Shown piece after piece: positions 47,103 to 56,203 of a DNA stretch of 64,000 nucleotides (position 1 is its first letter; every line of letters starts with the position of its first letter). The translations under genes and the position numbers were made by a program. Below the pieces are notes generated by a model. It did no database searches, was not told where the DNA came from, and saw only the letters and a list, made by a program, of their open reading frames with translations. The stretch spans positions 171,835-235,834 of the forward strand of contig BJHH01000003.1 in assembly GCA_014192065.1 (NCBI GenBank), written 5' to 3'. This stretch comes from Gemmatimonadota bacterium (GTDB lineage Bacteria > Gemmatimonadota > Gemmatimonadetes > Gemmatimonadales > Gemmatimonadaceae).

Positions 47103-49262
47103 ATGATGCTCCTCTTTGCCGCGCAACTCGGCGTGCAGCTTGTCGCGACTCCGCAGAGCGACACGGCACAGTACGCGTCGCCCGCGGTGCGCCAAATCGT
47201 GACGGCGGCTGCGCTGGCCAACCACCTGGTGCCGGCGGCACTCGGGCAGTACCGCGCAACGGTGGAGAGCGAGATCTCGTTTGGCATGCAAAATGTCACG
47301 GGCAGCGAAGGCGTGGTGTCCATCGAGCAGACGGCGAACGAACTTCTCTGGAAGCGCACCGGGGAGTTCGAACAGCACGTGACGGGATATCGCAATCAGA
47401 GTCTGGGATTCCAGTTGTCCTCGCTTGGCTTCTTCCAAAATGCGTGGACGGTTCCGTCGCTCTACGGGAACCGACTCGCGCTCCTGTTTGGACGCGACAC
47501 CACGCGGATTCCTGTGCGACGAGTGGCCAACCGCCGGACCACTTACGCCGTCCATCCGCTGGCGGACGATCGTGAGCGCTACTACCGATTCAGCGGCGGC
47601 GATACGGTTCAGGCGTTGACGGTTGGCAACCGCGAAATCCGGATCGTCAAGCTCGAGATCCAGCCGCGCGCCGATATCAAGCCGGGAGTCACGATTTTCA
47701 CCGGTGAGCTCGATCTCGACGCGGACCGCATGCATGTGGTGCGGATGCGTGGCGCGTTCCAGGCTATCTCCGAAGCGGAACCCGCACTCCGCCGCGTACT
47801 TTCGATAACGAGCAAGATCGAGGCAATCGCCTACGTCGAACTCGTTAACGCCGAAGTGAATCAACAGTTTTGGCTGCCGAGCTATCAGCGGTTCGACTTT
47901 CAGGCGCTCGTGCCACTGGCGGGTGACGGGAAGACCGTATTCCGGATCGTGTCGCAGTTCAGGAACTACGACATCACCGCGCCGGAAGCGGCGAATCTCT
48001 CCGCGGCTGATACGTTGCGGGCTGTTCCACACCGGCTCACGATGGCGACAGGTGATTCGCTTGCCGCCTTCGGCTCATGGCGAGGCACCATCGGTTCCGT
48101 CACCGGGAATGTGAGCGCCGAGGACTTCTCGGATGTCGCGCCGCTCAAATGGCGCACGACCGGTCCTCCTGTCTGGGCTGTGCAGGGAGAGCGGTTCAGT
48201 GACCTCGTGCGAGCGAATCGCGTCGAAGGGCTGTTCACCGGCGTCGGCGTCAGCCTTCGCGCGCGCGACGCCGTTCCGGGGCTGACTGCCCACAGCACGG
48301 CTGGGTATGCATGGAGCGAACGCACGGTGCGGGGCCGCGTGAGCGCCGATCTGCAGCGCGGCACTTGGACGTACGGGTTTCGGGCCGGGCGATCGCTCGA
48401 CAATACCAACGATTTCGCGTTTGCGCTCGATTCAACCGGCTCGCCCATTGGCACGGTCTTCGGCGTCGACAAGTTCGACTACGTTGACCGCGTCTTCGCG
48501 CATGGCACAGTTTCCCGAACAACTGGTGACCGTCGGCTACGGGCTCGCCTGGAACTCGGGTATGCCGACGACCGTCCGGCGACACAACATCTCACTCGCG
48601 GATTGTTCGGGAAGTCGGAGTTCCTGCCCAACCGTCCTGTCAACCCCGGTGGCTATGCACGCACCGCGTTGATTCTGGACTGGAACCCAAACGTAGCGGC
48701 GGAGTTTCTCCGTCCCGGCATTGGCGGGACGCTGACGTATCGGCGTGGCGATGGCGCGGTGAATTATCAGCGGACCGAGCTGCGACTGTCGGCGCGCGCG
48801 AATCCGGGCCGCTGGACGCTGGCCAGCCGGTTCGACGCCGGTGCGCTATTCGGGGCTGGCCGTCCCTTGCAGCAGTTGTTCGAGCTCGGCAGCACCCAGA
48901 ACCTGCCGGGGTATGACTACAAACAGTTCGCCGGCGACCAGGCGGCCCTGCTACGTGGCATAGTCATGTATCGACTGAATATTTGGCAGGCACCTATTCA
49001 GCTTTCCGAACGGTTCTGGCTCCCCGCGCTTGCACCTGGATTGAGCGTGACAGGCCAGACCGGTTGGGCCGGATCCTCTGGTCGCGAGGCGAGATCGGCC
49101 ATTTCGCGACTCGCCTTCGGCTCTGCGATTACCGGCGAAGCCAAAACATCAGTGGCCGCCGGCATTCGGTTGTTTGGTGGAGCTGTCGGCATCATGGCTG
49201 CCCGAGCCGTCGATCACACGGCCCCGTGGCGTGTGTACCTGGAGTTCGGGCAGATCTTCTGA
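47103..49262 (+). CDS. predicted outer-membrane beta-barrel protein
   Basis: A 719-residue protein. A brief hydrophobic start (MMLLFAAQLGVQLVA) stands in for a signal peptide, but it lacks basic residues. The N-terminal region (ATVESEISFGMQNVTG) precedes a long stretch of alternating hydrophobic and polar strands. RVYLEFGQIF ends in the C-terminal Phe typical of outer-membrane barrels. I cannot assign a substrate. The real start may lie in decayed upstream DNA. It ends the sugar region; lower-GC island DNA begins after it. Confidence 0.65.
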   Translation: MMLLFAAQLGVQLVATPQSDTAQYASPAVRQIVTAAALANHLVPAALGQYRATVESEISFGMQNVTGSEGVVSIEQTANELLWKRTGEFEQHVTGYRNQSLGFQLSSLGFFQNAWTVPSLYGNRLALLFGRDTTRIPVRRVANRRTTYAVHPLADDRERYYRFSGGDTVQALTVGNREIRIVKLEIQPRADIKPGVTIFTGELDLDADRMHVVRMRGAFQAISEAEPALRRVLSITSKIEAIAYVELVNAEVNQQFWLPSYQRFDFQALVPLAGDGKTVFRIVSQFRNYDITAPEAANLSAADTLRAVPHRLTMATGDSLAAFGSWRGTIGSVTGNVSAEDFSDVAPLKWRTTGPPVWAVQGERFSDLVRANRVEGLFTGVGVSLRARDAVPGLTAHSTAGYAWSERTVRGRVSADLQRGTWTYGFRAGRSLDNTNDFAFALDSTGSPIGTVFGVDKFDYVDRVFAHGTVSRTTGDRRLRARLELGYADDRPATQHLTRGLFGKSEFLPNRPVNPGGYARTALILDWNPNVAAEFLRPGIGGTLTYRRGDGAVNYQRTELRLSARANPGRWTLASRFDAGALFGAGRPLQQLFELGSTQNLPGYDYKQFAGDQAALLRGIVMYRLNIWQAPIQLSERFWLPALAPGLSVTGQTGWAGSSGREARSAISRLAFGSAITGEAKTSVAAGIRLFGGAVGIMAARAVDHTAPWRVYLEFGQIF

Positions 49263-49573
49263 ACGACAGCACGGTCAGGGCCGGGCGGCCTAAGCTTCCT
49301 GCTTCGGAAGGCATCCGAAGGAGGTCGTCACCGAAGCGGACGAGGATATAATTTTGATTGGGATCCGAAACTAGCGTTTATGGCGGGAACTGGTAGCGGG
49401 GCCAATATCTCGGCCGCCGCCCAGGTAGCCGCCCCCCCCTGAATTCGAAGGAACACGAGGTCATCGTTCGCGGGTATGAATTAAGCAAGCGAGTTAGCCT
49501 TGCAGTTGGTTGTATCTCGTACTCTCACAATCTTTGCTTCAGATCCTGATCTCCAGATAAAGGAATCGCAATA
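49263..49573. other. intergenic stretch at island left edge
   Basis: 311 bp without a supported gene. It has a short stem CTTCGGA/TCCGAAG at 49302-49320, a C-run near 49432, and AT-rich sequence from about 49340 on, where base composition first shifts. AAAGGA lies nine bases before the next ATG. I see no clear -35/-10 pair and no repeat of the tRNA-Ser 3' end. Confidence 0.5.
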
Positions 49574-49957
49574 ATGCAACTCAGCAAATCTGTTCCTAGC
49601 AGTGATCTAGGACCCATCGCCGATCTAATCATTTCCACCTGCTTCGATTCGGTGATGGTGACCGGGACCACCGCAAAAACCCCGATCTTGTACGTCAATG
49701 AGGCTTTTACGCAGCTAACGGGGTACATCTCCGAGGAAGTGTTAGGCAAGTCCCCTTCTCTGCTTCATGGCGCAGGCACCGATCCCGCCGTACTCGATCA
49801 GCTCCGTAAAGACCTGGCAGCCGGACGTAGCTTCGAAGGTATTGCCACTAATTACCGCAAGGATGGGACGCCTTTTACGATGCATTGGCGGGTAGCAACA
49901 GTTCGATCTGGAAAGGATGAAGTTCTCTACTTCATCGCGGTGCAACGCCGAGGCTGA
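49574..49957 (+). CDS. short LOV-like PAS protein lacking the photoactive Cys
   Basis: A 127-residue single PAS domain with LOV hallmarks: TPILYVNEAFTQLTGY, GTDPAVLDQLRKDLAAG, NYRKDGTPFTMHWRVATV and YFIAVQRR. The LOV flavin-adduct motif GxNCRFLQG reads GKSPSLLHG here, with Pro61 where the reactive Cys would be. It may still bind flavin or another ligand, but a classical LOV photocycle is not expected. It has no output domain. It is the only plus-strand gene of the photorepair island. ATG 49574 follows AAAGGA. Confidence 0.82.
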   Translation: MQLSKSVPSSDLGPIADLIISTCFDSVMVTGTTAKTPILYVNEAFTQLTGYISEEVLGKSPSLLHGAGTDPAVLDQLRKDLAAGRSFEGIATNYRKDGTPFTMHWRVATVRSGKDEVLYFIAVQRRG

Positions 49958-50277
49958 CCAGCGAAAGCCAAGCTTAAAGACGTGCTGTTGGATTGCGACG
50001 GATCAAGCCCTGCATATTCGAGACACAGAGCCGATTGGAAAGGATTCCGACAACACCGACGACAATAATAATGGACAGAACAGAATCATTTGCTCAGCCG
50101 AATTGCTTCTTACCTTGGACGCGGGTCGCTGGTGTCGTACGTGTTGATTAATGCTATTCTGCAAAGCAACCGATGAACGAACTTGACCACGATCAGCACA
50201 TGCAGCGATAGCTCGCGCCTCGTCGGCCACCCGGTGCCTCAAACTCGTTGACAGGTTCCGCATGGCCCGACGCGCCT
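49958..50277. other. intergenic gap between convergent LOV-like and photolyase genes
   Basis: 320 bp with no gene I can support. Both strands carry only short open frames without family motifs. Composition is lower in GC than host DNA. No terminator with a clear T-run was found. Confidence 0.5.
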
Positions 50278-52755
50278 TTAAAACAATTTGAACTGCGACG
50301 CTGCCGTATCAGTTTTCGCGGCAAGCGTTCCGAGGATCCTGCCCGCTGCCGCCATGCCGCTCAGAAAAGCGCCCTCCACGCGAGCGCCGCCGGCCCAGTC
50401 GCCACAAGCCACGATCCCGGATTCAGCATCGAACAAACAGCGTTCGCTCGGCGGATCGATTGGAAATGCGAACTTCCAGTGATGGGCCGCCAAGTGAAGC
50501 GGAGATTGCGGCGGAACCCCTGCGTCCTGCCAGAATGTGGCCAGCATTTCCTGAGCCACTTCATGCGCGGGGCGGTCCCAATTCTCTTGCGTCCATTTGT
50601 GACCTGCATGCAGCACCAGATGTTCGGCAATATTTGACCGCACTGAGCGATGAGGCTTGGTGCTGTTGCGGGCAACCCACGTGAGCAGAGAATCATGAAT
50701 GAAAGCGCCCACCCAGTCGCTGGTAATAGGTCGCTCCAATGTTGCCAACACAGCCCAGCAGGGTTGCATCTGAATCTTCGAAATCAGTTGAGCGAGTTGA
50801 GGGAACTTTGCAAGCAAGCCGGCGGCTTGAGGTGCTGGAGCCGATACGATCACATGTTGAAACGTGCCCAGCGATCTGCCGACTCCGTCCGTCAAACAAA
50901 TCCCCTCCTCGACCGATTCAATCGTCCCAACCTGAGTCTGCATGCGAACGTCCAGATCGGTTGCCAAATGTCGGCAAACGGCACTCATCGACGGTGAACC
51001 AACGAACCGCTCGTTCGTATCTGGTTTTTCAAACACCCTGCCGTGATTGAGCGACACAATCTTGTGTGATGGATCAGATGCGGAATCGGGCCAACGAGCG
51101 ACAACGCCCTGCTGCAACCAGGAATCGATGTAGCGCCGGAACCGAGGATCGCGCGCCGTAAAATACTGAGCTCCATGGTCGAAGCTGATATGACCATCGA
51201 CACCTTCGACTCGACGGCTCGACATTCTCCCACCGACACCACGGCCCTTGTCAAACACAATGACCGGTACACCATGGTCGGACAGCGTGCGAGCTGCACA
51301 CAACCCAGACATTCCTGCACCAATCACTGCGACGCGCGGAACCGGATCGAATCGAGGCCTCGCCACACGTGTCCGGTAAGATTGCGTGTCGAGCCGCCGC
51401 GCATGTTCTCTGGTTGGACGCGGCCGTACCGTTCCAAACACTTTCGTTTCGGGTTCGAAAGGACGATCAAACTGCCCGAGGCACCAGAGCAATCCGCCGA
51501 ATGACGCAGGATCACGCCCGTCAAGCGCGTAGCGATGATTGAGATCGATCATGAGTTTCAAAGCGTCCTGTGGCAACTTCGTCCAGTTTACAATCGCTTT
51601 GCCCCATGTCATTCGCACGTTGTTGTGCAGCTCTCCCTGCCTCAGCAGCGACATCTGTGCGGCATTCCACAACGCATCATTCGTTTGTGCTCTGGCTAAC
51701 TGCTCCCAAGCATAAAGCTCTTGACGCGAATCGCCACTGTGCGCGAGCAAGGTGGCCTGCGCCCAGTCTGGAAGTGCTGACCATTGGTCGTGGTCGGCCC
51801 GATAAAAACAAAACGCATATGCCAACTCCCGCCAAGTCAGCAATTCATCGAGATATTTGTCGCCTCCTTCGTTGTTGACGGCAGCTGCGTCTCGCGCGAG
51901 CCTCATGGGCGACACCATGCCGTAGTGAAGATACGGAGACATGCGACTGACTCCATCGATCAACGCGTTGTTCCGCCGAACGGAATACTTTGCGATACCA
52001 GTCTCGAGGAATCGTACCCACCGAGCGTAACCCGCATTCGAGCCACCCTGTGTGTCGACCACCGGCCCTACGCAATGGTCGATCATACAGCACGATACCA
52101 GCTCGGGCAAATCAGCTGTCTGCAAATCAAGGGGTTGGAACGGCAGCGTACTGAGATCGAAGGGGCGCACCGTAGAATTGACGTCGGGCCATGCACGAGT
52201 CAGCCGCTCGCTATACAACTTCTTTGTGGCGCTTCGGAACTCAAACGCTCTTGTGTAGTACCGTGTCAGCAATCGCATCGGAACTATGCAAGCCGTGTCC
52301 ACGCATATCAGAGGCTTAGCGACCTGACTGGCCAAAGCGGTCAGCTCTCGACGCGACGGATCGACCGGCATCTCCTCAGTCACCACGACCGTGGATTGTT
52401 CGGAAAGAGTCGTCAGGTGCGAGCCACAGTCGTCGCCAGTCGCCAGATGAAACCCATAACTGATCCCGCGCTGCAGACACTGCTTTTGCACATCGCGCGC
52501 TCCTTGCAGCATGAACATGTGATGCCGGTCAGACGCATAATCGTCATTTTGCGAAAGCGCTTGGTAGACAAGAAGCGGCACACTCTGTTGATCGGCCAGC
52601 CTGATGGCGACCTCTAAAGCAGGATTTTCGTCGGTCCGCATGGCAGTCCGCATCCAGTAGAGCACGAAACGCCCATTTTCATGCGAGCGTGCCGAATTAA
52701 GCCGCATCCGCTCTAACAGATGCGCTGGAAAATCCGCAAATGGATGGTTTACCAT
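50278..52755 (-). CDS. class II photolyase fused to a renalase-like FAD oxidoreductase
   Basis: An 825-residue fusion. Residues 1-465 are a class II CPD photolyase: RFVLYWMRTAMR near the start, RMSPYLHYGMVSP, LDELLTWRELAYAFCFY, DALWNAAQMSLLRQG and YALDGRDPASFGGLLW. Residues 474-825 are a COG3380/renalase-like flavoprotein: RVAVIGAGMSGLCAARTL (GAGMSG 479-484), DKGRGVGGRMSSRR and SFDHGAQYFTARDPRFRR. Both halves should bind FAD. The photolyase repairs cyclobutane dimers with light; the fused half may supply electrons or act separately. ATG 52755 is the chosen start; TTG 52812 would add 19 residues. Confidence 0.88.
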   Translation of the reverse strand: MVNHPFADFPAHLLERMRLNSARSHENGRFVLYWMRTAMRTDENPALEVAIRLADQQSVPLLVYQALSQNDDYASDRHHMFMLQGARDVQKQCLQRGISYGFHLATGDDCGSHLTTLSEQSTVVVTEEMPVDPSRRELTALASQVAKPLICVDTACIVPMRLLTRYYTRAFEFRSATKKLYSERLTRAWPDVNSTVRPFDLSTLPFQPLDLQTADLPELVSCCMIDHCVGPVVDTQGGSNAGYARWVRFLETGIAKYSVRRNNALIDGVSRMSPYLHYGMVSPMRLARDAAAVNNEGGDKYLDELLTWRELAYAFCFYRADHDQWSALPDWAQATLLAHSGDSRQELYAWEQLARAQTNDALWNAAQMSLLRQGELHNNVRMTWGKAIVNWTKLPQDALKLMIDLNHRYALDGRDPASFGGLLWCLGQFDRPFEPETKVFGTVRPRPTREHARRLDTQSYRTRVARPRFDPVPRVAVIGAGMSGLCAARTLSDHGVPVIVFDKGRGVGGRMSSRRVEGVDGHISFDHGAQYFTARDPRFRRYIDSWLQQGVVARWPDSASDPSHKIVSLNHGRVFEKPDTNERFVGSPSMSAVCRHLATDLDVRMQTQVGTIESVEEGICLTDGVGRSLGTFQHVIVSAPAPQAAGLLAKFPQLAQLISKIQMQPCWAVLATLERPITSDWVGAFIHDSLLTWVARNSTKPHRSVRSNIAEHLVLHAGHKWTQENWDRPAHEVAQEMLATFWQDAGVPPQSPLHLAAHHWKFAFPIDPPSERCLFDAESGIVACGDWAGGARVEGAFLSGMAAAGRILGTLAAKTDTAASQFKLF

Positions 52756-53095
52756 TGTGGCAAATGACCGACATTCAGCAGTGAAGGTTGTGTTTACAAC
52801 AGAGACAGTCAACCGTTTAATTTAAGTAGCGCCAGAAAGATCACACTGATTGTAGACGCTGTTCGCGTTCAGTTGACTCTTACTGACCGCAAAGTCGTGC
52901 AACCCGTAAACAACGGTTCTTAGGACAAGTGCGCTAACGCTGCTGAGAAAACGCACAGCCGCACGAAGCACAAAGCGCAACGGGGAACGCCCCGTTATCG
53001 TGGAGAGGTTTTGCTAGCTCGAAGCGCAGCATCGGCCGAATCACCGCCCCGCACGATGCCATTTACCCCAAAGCGGGATCAGTTCAGAGTTGCAG
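52756..53095. other. intergenic gap between the two photolyase-family genes
   Basis: 340 bp without a supported gene. It holds a short 7-bp hairpin AACGGGG/CCCCGTT at 52979-52996 without a T-run, and TTGACT on the minus strand at about 52808-52813, a possible -35 for the fusion gene. It is AT-richer than host DNA. Confidence 0.45.
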
Positions 53096-54658
53096 TTAAC
53101 CCTTCGGAGCGGCACCAGCCCAAATCCGCCGCAATTCGTTGGCCCGTGCGCGAATGTCAGTAATCTCCTGCGGCTTCTTTCGCATCTTCGCTACGTTGCT
53201 GATCGGAAACTTCATCCGCTGATTGTCTTTGAGAAGATCAAAATGCCGGTCCATAAATTCCCAGTAGAGCGTCGTGAACGGGCAGGCATCGTCTCCGACT
53301 CGCTTCTTATAATCGAAGCGGCATCCACCGCAGAAGTTGCTCATCTTGTTGATGTAATTTCCACTGGAACAGTAAGGCTTTGTGCCAACAATGCCGCCGT
53401 CGCCATACTGGCTCATGCCAAGCGTGTTCGGAAGCGACACCCAGTCGACGGCATCCAGATACATCGCCATGTGCCACTCGTGAAACAGACGCGGGTGGGC
53501 GCCCCACAACTGCGCGAAGTTTCCCAGCACCATCAGACGGTGAATGTGGTGAGCATAACCATGATTGATCACATGCTCTAAGGACTGCTTCACACAGTTC
53601 ATCTCTGTTTTACCATCCCAAAAAAATGACGGCAGCTTGAGTTGGTGGTCCAAATGATTCAGTTCGATGTAATCCGGCATCTTCAGCCAATACACGCCAC
53701 GAACGAATTCCCGCCACCCCAGAATCTGCCGCACAAAGCCCTCGACACTGTTGAGCGGAGCTCTGCCGGTTCGGCCAGCTTCGACGGCGGCGTCCACGCA
53801 CTCACGAGGATTCAACAGTTTTAGATTGAGCGGAACCGACAATCGCGAGTGATAGAGAAACGCTTGATCAGTCCACATGGCGTCTTCCCATAACCCAAAC
53901 TGCGGCAGAATATTGTCGATAAAGTTCTTTAGAAAGCTTTTCGCCTGTTGCCGTGTTACGGGCAGTTGGAAATGCTCGAGACTCCCAGGGTGATTCGAAA
54001 AACGAGCTTCCACCAGTTCGATCACTTCCCGCGTAATTGCATCGGGCTGAAACATTTTGGGTTGCGGCAACGTACCCGGACCGGATTTTCCGAAATGTTC
54101 ACGGTTGTCATGGTCAAAGTTCCACTGGCCACCCGCCGGCTGATTGCCGTCCATCAGCACGTCGTGCTTCTTTCGCATATCGCGGTAGAAAAACTCAAGC
54201 AACAGGCTTTTGCGTCCTTCCGCATACCCTGCAAACTCCTCGATCGAGCAGTAGTAGTGGCGATCGGGTCGCACCTCCAGGGCGATGCCAAGTTCATCCG
54301 CAACAGCCTGAAGTTGCGTTCGCACACGCCAGTCGCCGGGCTCGACTAAGACCAGCCGTTCGGGTTCCAGACGTTTGATGTCCAGCCGCAGGATCGCACC
54401 AAACGACTTCCCGCGATCTTGAGATCGTTGCCTGTGCAACTGGTGATAATCGACCGTGCGTTTTGACGTGGTGAGTTCATCTCGAAAATGCCGCATTGCA
54501 GACAGAAACAGCGCAATTCGCAATTTGTGGCACCAGACGTGCGTCGTCTCTTCCTCAACCTCTGCCATCCAGACAACGTCGTTTGTCTGATCGAACCCGT
54601 CGAAAGCAGCCGAAGCATGATCAAGCTGATCGCCCAGCACGAGGATGAGATTACGCAT
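53096..54658 (-). CDS. iron-sulfur photolyase/cryptochrome-related protein
   Basis: A 520-residue FeS-BCP family protein (deoxyribodipyrimidine photolyase-related, like Agrobacterium PhrB). Start [19 protein letters not shown], then [20 protein letters not shown]. The four cluster cysteines are Cys355 (TEMNCVKQ), Cys443 and Cys446 (FCGGC) and Cys459 (DACPFT); PhrB numbering is 350, 438, 441 and 454, a constant offset of five. [20 protein letters not shown] is the FAD region. The family repairs (6-4) photoproducts. It lies 9 bp behind a membrane-protein gene. Confidence 0.93.
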   Translation of the reverse strand: MRNLILVLGDQLDHASAAFDGFDQTNDVVWMAEVEEETTHVWCHKLRIALFLSAMRHFRDELTTSKRTVDYHQLHRQRSQDRGKSFGAILRLDIKRLEPERLVLVEPGDWRVRTQLQAVADELGIALEVRPDRHYYCSIEEFAGYAEGRKSLLLEFFYRDMRKKHDVLMDGNQPAGGQWNFDHDNREHFGKSGPGTLPQPKMFQPDAITREVIELVEARFSNHPGSLEHFQLPVTRQQAKSFLKNFIDNILPQFGLWEDAMWTDQAFLYHSRLSVPLNLKLLNPRECVDAAVEAGRTGRAPLNSVEGFVRQILGWREFVRGVYWLKMPDYIELNHLDHQLKLPSFFWDGKTEMNCVKQSLEHVINHGYAHHIHRLMVLGNFAQLWGAHPRLFHEWHMAMYLDAVDWVSLPNTLGMSQYGDGGIVGTKPYCSSGNYINKMSNFCGGCRFDYKKRVGDDACPFTTLYWEFMDRHFDLLKDNQRMKFPISNVAKMRKKPQEITDIRARANELRRIWAGAAPKG

Positions 54659-54667
54659 TGTCGTCGT

Positions 54668-55105
54668 TCAGCTGTTGCCGAGATGACTGGATGTGATGAC
54701 CATCACAATCACGCCTCTGGCCGTCCACGCAACGGTCCGGATCCAATTGGTTAAGACCAGCTTATGATGAGCTACGTCAGAAAATCCTGCCGTCAAGACA
54801 TCATGCGCCGGCACAGAAAGCGTGGCTGTCGCAATCCAGATCACGATGAGGAGTCCCAGACCCATCCATGAGAGCATGGAAGAAACATTTGGAGAATGCT
54901 TCAGGAGCAAGACAGCAGTCACCAATTCAACGAGCATCGCTGGCCCGACGACCCACATCGTCAGCCGATTGTGCAGTGCTTCGTATTCAGAAAACTGTTC
55001 GCGACCGACATTTGCGTAAAGCGGGTAGTGCACGATCTGCACAAACCAGATCAGGCCGACCATGAACAGCGTTGCGAAGACTTGTGTGAGCAGAATCAGT
55101 TCCAT
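54668..55105 (-). CDS. four-helix membrane protein of the photorepair island
   Basis: A 145-residue protein with four hydrophobic helices (LLTQVFATLFMVGLIWFVQIV; MWVVGPAMLVELVTAVLLL; WMGLGLLIVIWIATATL; WTARGVIVMVITS). VHYPLYANVG and SVPAHD resemble small uncharacterised membrane proteins, but I do not name a family with confidence. ATG 55105 is chosen; GTG 55111 is possible. It is the first gene of an apparent operon with the iron-sulfur photolyase, 9 bp away. Confidence 0.7.
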   Translation of the reverse strand: MELILLTQVFATLFMVGLIWFVQIVHYPLYANVGREQFSEYEALHNRLTMWVVGPAMLVELVTAVLLLKHSPNVSSMLSWMGLGLLIVIWIATATLSVPAHDVLTAGFSDVAHHKLVLTNWIRTVAWTARGVIVMVITSSHLGNS

Positions 55106-55107
55106 GG

Positions 55108-55760
55108 TCACTTATCGTAAGTTTTATCGTGGCACTTCGGCCGGTCGCTGCTGCTCGACTTACAGTTCAGGCTTTGACTGATTGGACCAGAAGGTGACGT
55201 GTCCCCCAACCCTGTACCGAGGATTATGTCGGTCCGGTGGATGGGGAAACGGAAGGTGTAGTGTGCGAGCGCGAAAGCAAACTCACAGGAGCGGGGGGTG
55301 AAGTCTCGAAGCCTGCTGTGTGGCCGCTCGCAGTGGTAGTCGTAGTCGATGCACCACGCCTCGATCGTGCGCGGCGCGTTGTAGAGGCTGTCAAACCAGC
55401 GCCCGTTCAGACATTCCGCGCGGAACGTGCCGTCGAGGCTCTCGACGAACACATGCTACGTCGGCTTCCCCGGATGGATGAATTCCAACAACACGCCGGC
55501 CGTGCGTGCCGCGAGGCGGACAAAATCCATGCTCCAGCGTTCGTTCGGCTATGCCGGAGCGGGCATCGGGCTCCGCGGCACCAGGACGCGGCGGCGGGGC
55601 TTTCGGCGACGCGCCTGCAGTCCTGCTTCTTGATACACGCGTTGCACGCGCTCGTGGTTGATGCGGTGGGCATCGCGTTCGTAGCGGCCAGCGTAGTCGC
55701 AGCGGTGCAGGCCGTAGGGTAGAACTCCGCCGAAGCACCGCAGGGCCACGAGAGGCGAAC
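55108..55760 (-). pseudogene. decayed IS3-family transposase (orfB remnant)
   Basis: Fragments of an IS3 OrfB in several frames of the minus strand. One holds HRINHERVQRVYQEAGLQ followed by RRR repeats (HTH_21 region); a second holds WSMDFVRLAARTAG, then IHPGKPT, a stop, and HVFVESLDGTFRAECLNG; then DYDYHCERPHSRLRDFTPR, the end of the rve domain. Most of the integrase core is deleted and stops interrupt it. I could not place exact insertion-sequence ends. It marks the right edge of the island. Confidence 0.8.
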
Positions 55761-55855
55761 GAGCGGTGCGAGGGCTACCTCGTGTCGCTCGTTCTGTTAC
55801 AGGGAATACCTTGGCACAGTTTTGACACAGTCGGCAATTTCACTCCCGAAACGAC

Positions 55856-55889
55856 AGAGCCGCAACGACGGCTAAGTCGTTGCGGCTCT
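55856..55889 (-). terminator. hairpin after the tRNA-Ser genes
   Basis: A 14-bp perfect stem AGAGCCGCAACGAC/GTCGTTGCGGCTCT (55856-55869 with 55876-55889) just past the 3' end of tRNA-Ser(GGA) on the minus strand. The downstream tract is TGTCGTTT, weak in T, so termination is likely but not certain. Confidence 0.65.
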
Positions 55890-55890
55890 A

Positions 55891-55978
55891 CGGACAGGGT
55901 GGGATTCGAACCCACGGTACGCTATTAACGTACACAAGCTTTCCAGGCCTGCGCCTTAAACCACTCAGCCACCTGTCC
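55891..55978 (-). tRNA. tRNA-Ser (GGA anticodon)
   Basis: An 88-nt type II tRNA. Acceptor stem GGACAGG/CCTGTCC pairs perfectly, the anticodon loop reads CTGGAAA (anticodon GGA, for UCC/UCU), there is a long serine variable arm and a GGTTCGAATCC T-arm. The CCA end is not encoded; discriminator G. It lies 34 bp from the second tRNA-Ser. Confidence 0.95.
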
Positions 55979-56012
55979 TGCGTGCGCGGAACTCGTGCTC
56001 GGAACTAATGAA

Positions 56013-56099
56013 CGGACAGGGTGAGATTCGAACTCACGATACCCTTACGGGTACGCCGGTTTTCGAGACCGGTGCCTTCAACCACTCAGCCACCTGTCC
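56013..56099 (-). tRNA. tRNA-Ser (CGA anticodon)
   Basis: An 87-nt type II tRNA with the same GGACAGG acceptor, anticodon loop CTCGAAA (anticodon CGA, for UCG), a variable arm GTACCCGTAAGGGTATC and T-arm AGTTCGAATCT. CCA is not encoded. It is transcribed first, from a promoter at 56139-56167. Confidence 0.95.
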
Positions 56100-56138
56100 T
56101 GATCAATGCACGACAGCACATCGTTACAGGAACCTCAA

Positions 56139-56167
56139 AAAATAGCCCGCTGACACAGCACGGTCAA
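56139..56167 (-). promoter_or_regulatory. sigma-70-like promoter of the tRNA-Ser pair
   Basis: On the minus strand TTGACC (-35, 56162-56167), a 17-bp spacer and TATTTT (-10, 56139-56144), 39 bp upstream of tRNA-Ser(CGA). A second TTGACC about 40 bp further upstream, with TATTAT or ATTATG at 15-16 bp, could be a tandem promoter; its -35 overlaps the tadA end. Confidence 0.6.
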
Positions 56168-56203
56168 CGAAATTGTGCGCATAATACAGGAACTGGATGT
56201 CGG

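Noticed and set aside
46827-48032. N-terminal extension of the GT87 frame through the barrel gene
   Set aside because: It runs antisense to a gene with better support, has no membrane or GT motif and is not needed; ATG 46826 with GGGAG is the family-like start.
49263-49573. Attachment-site repeat of the tRNA-Ser 3' end near the island left edge
   Set aside because: I found only short partial matches (for example CGG-CAGGG), no convincing direct repeat, so no att site is claimed.
49574-49957. Active LOV photoreceptor
   Set aside because: The reactive Cys is Pro, and no output domain is present; reported only as LOV-like.
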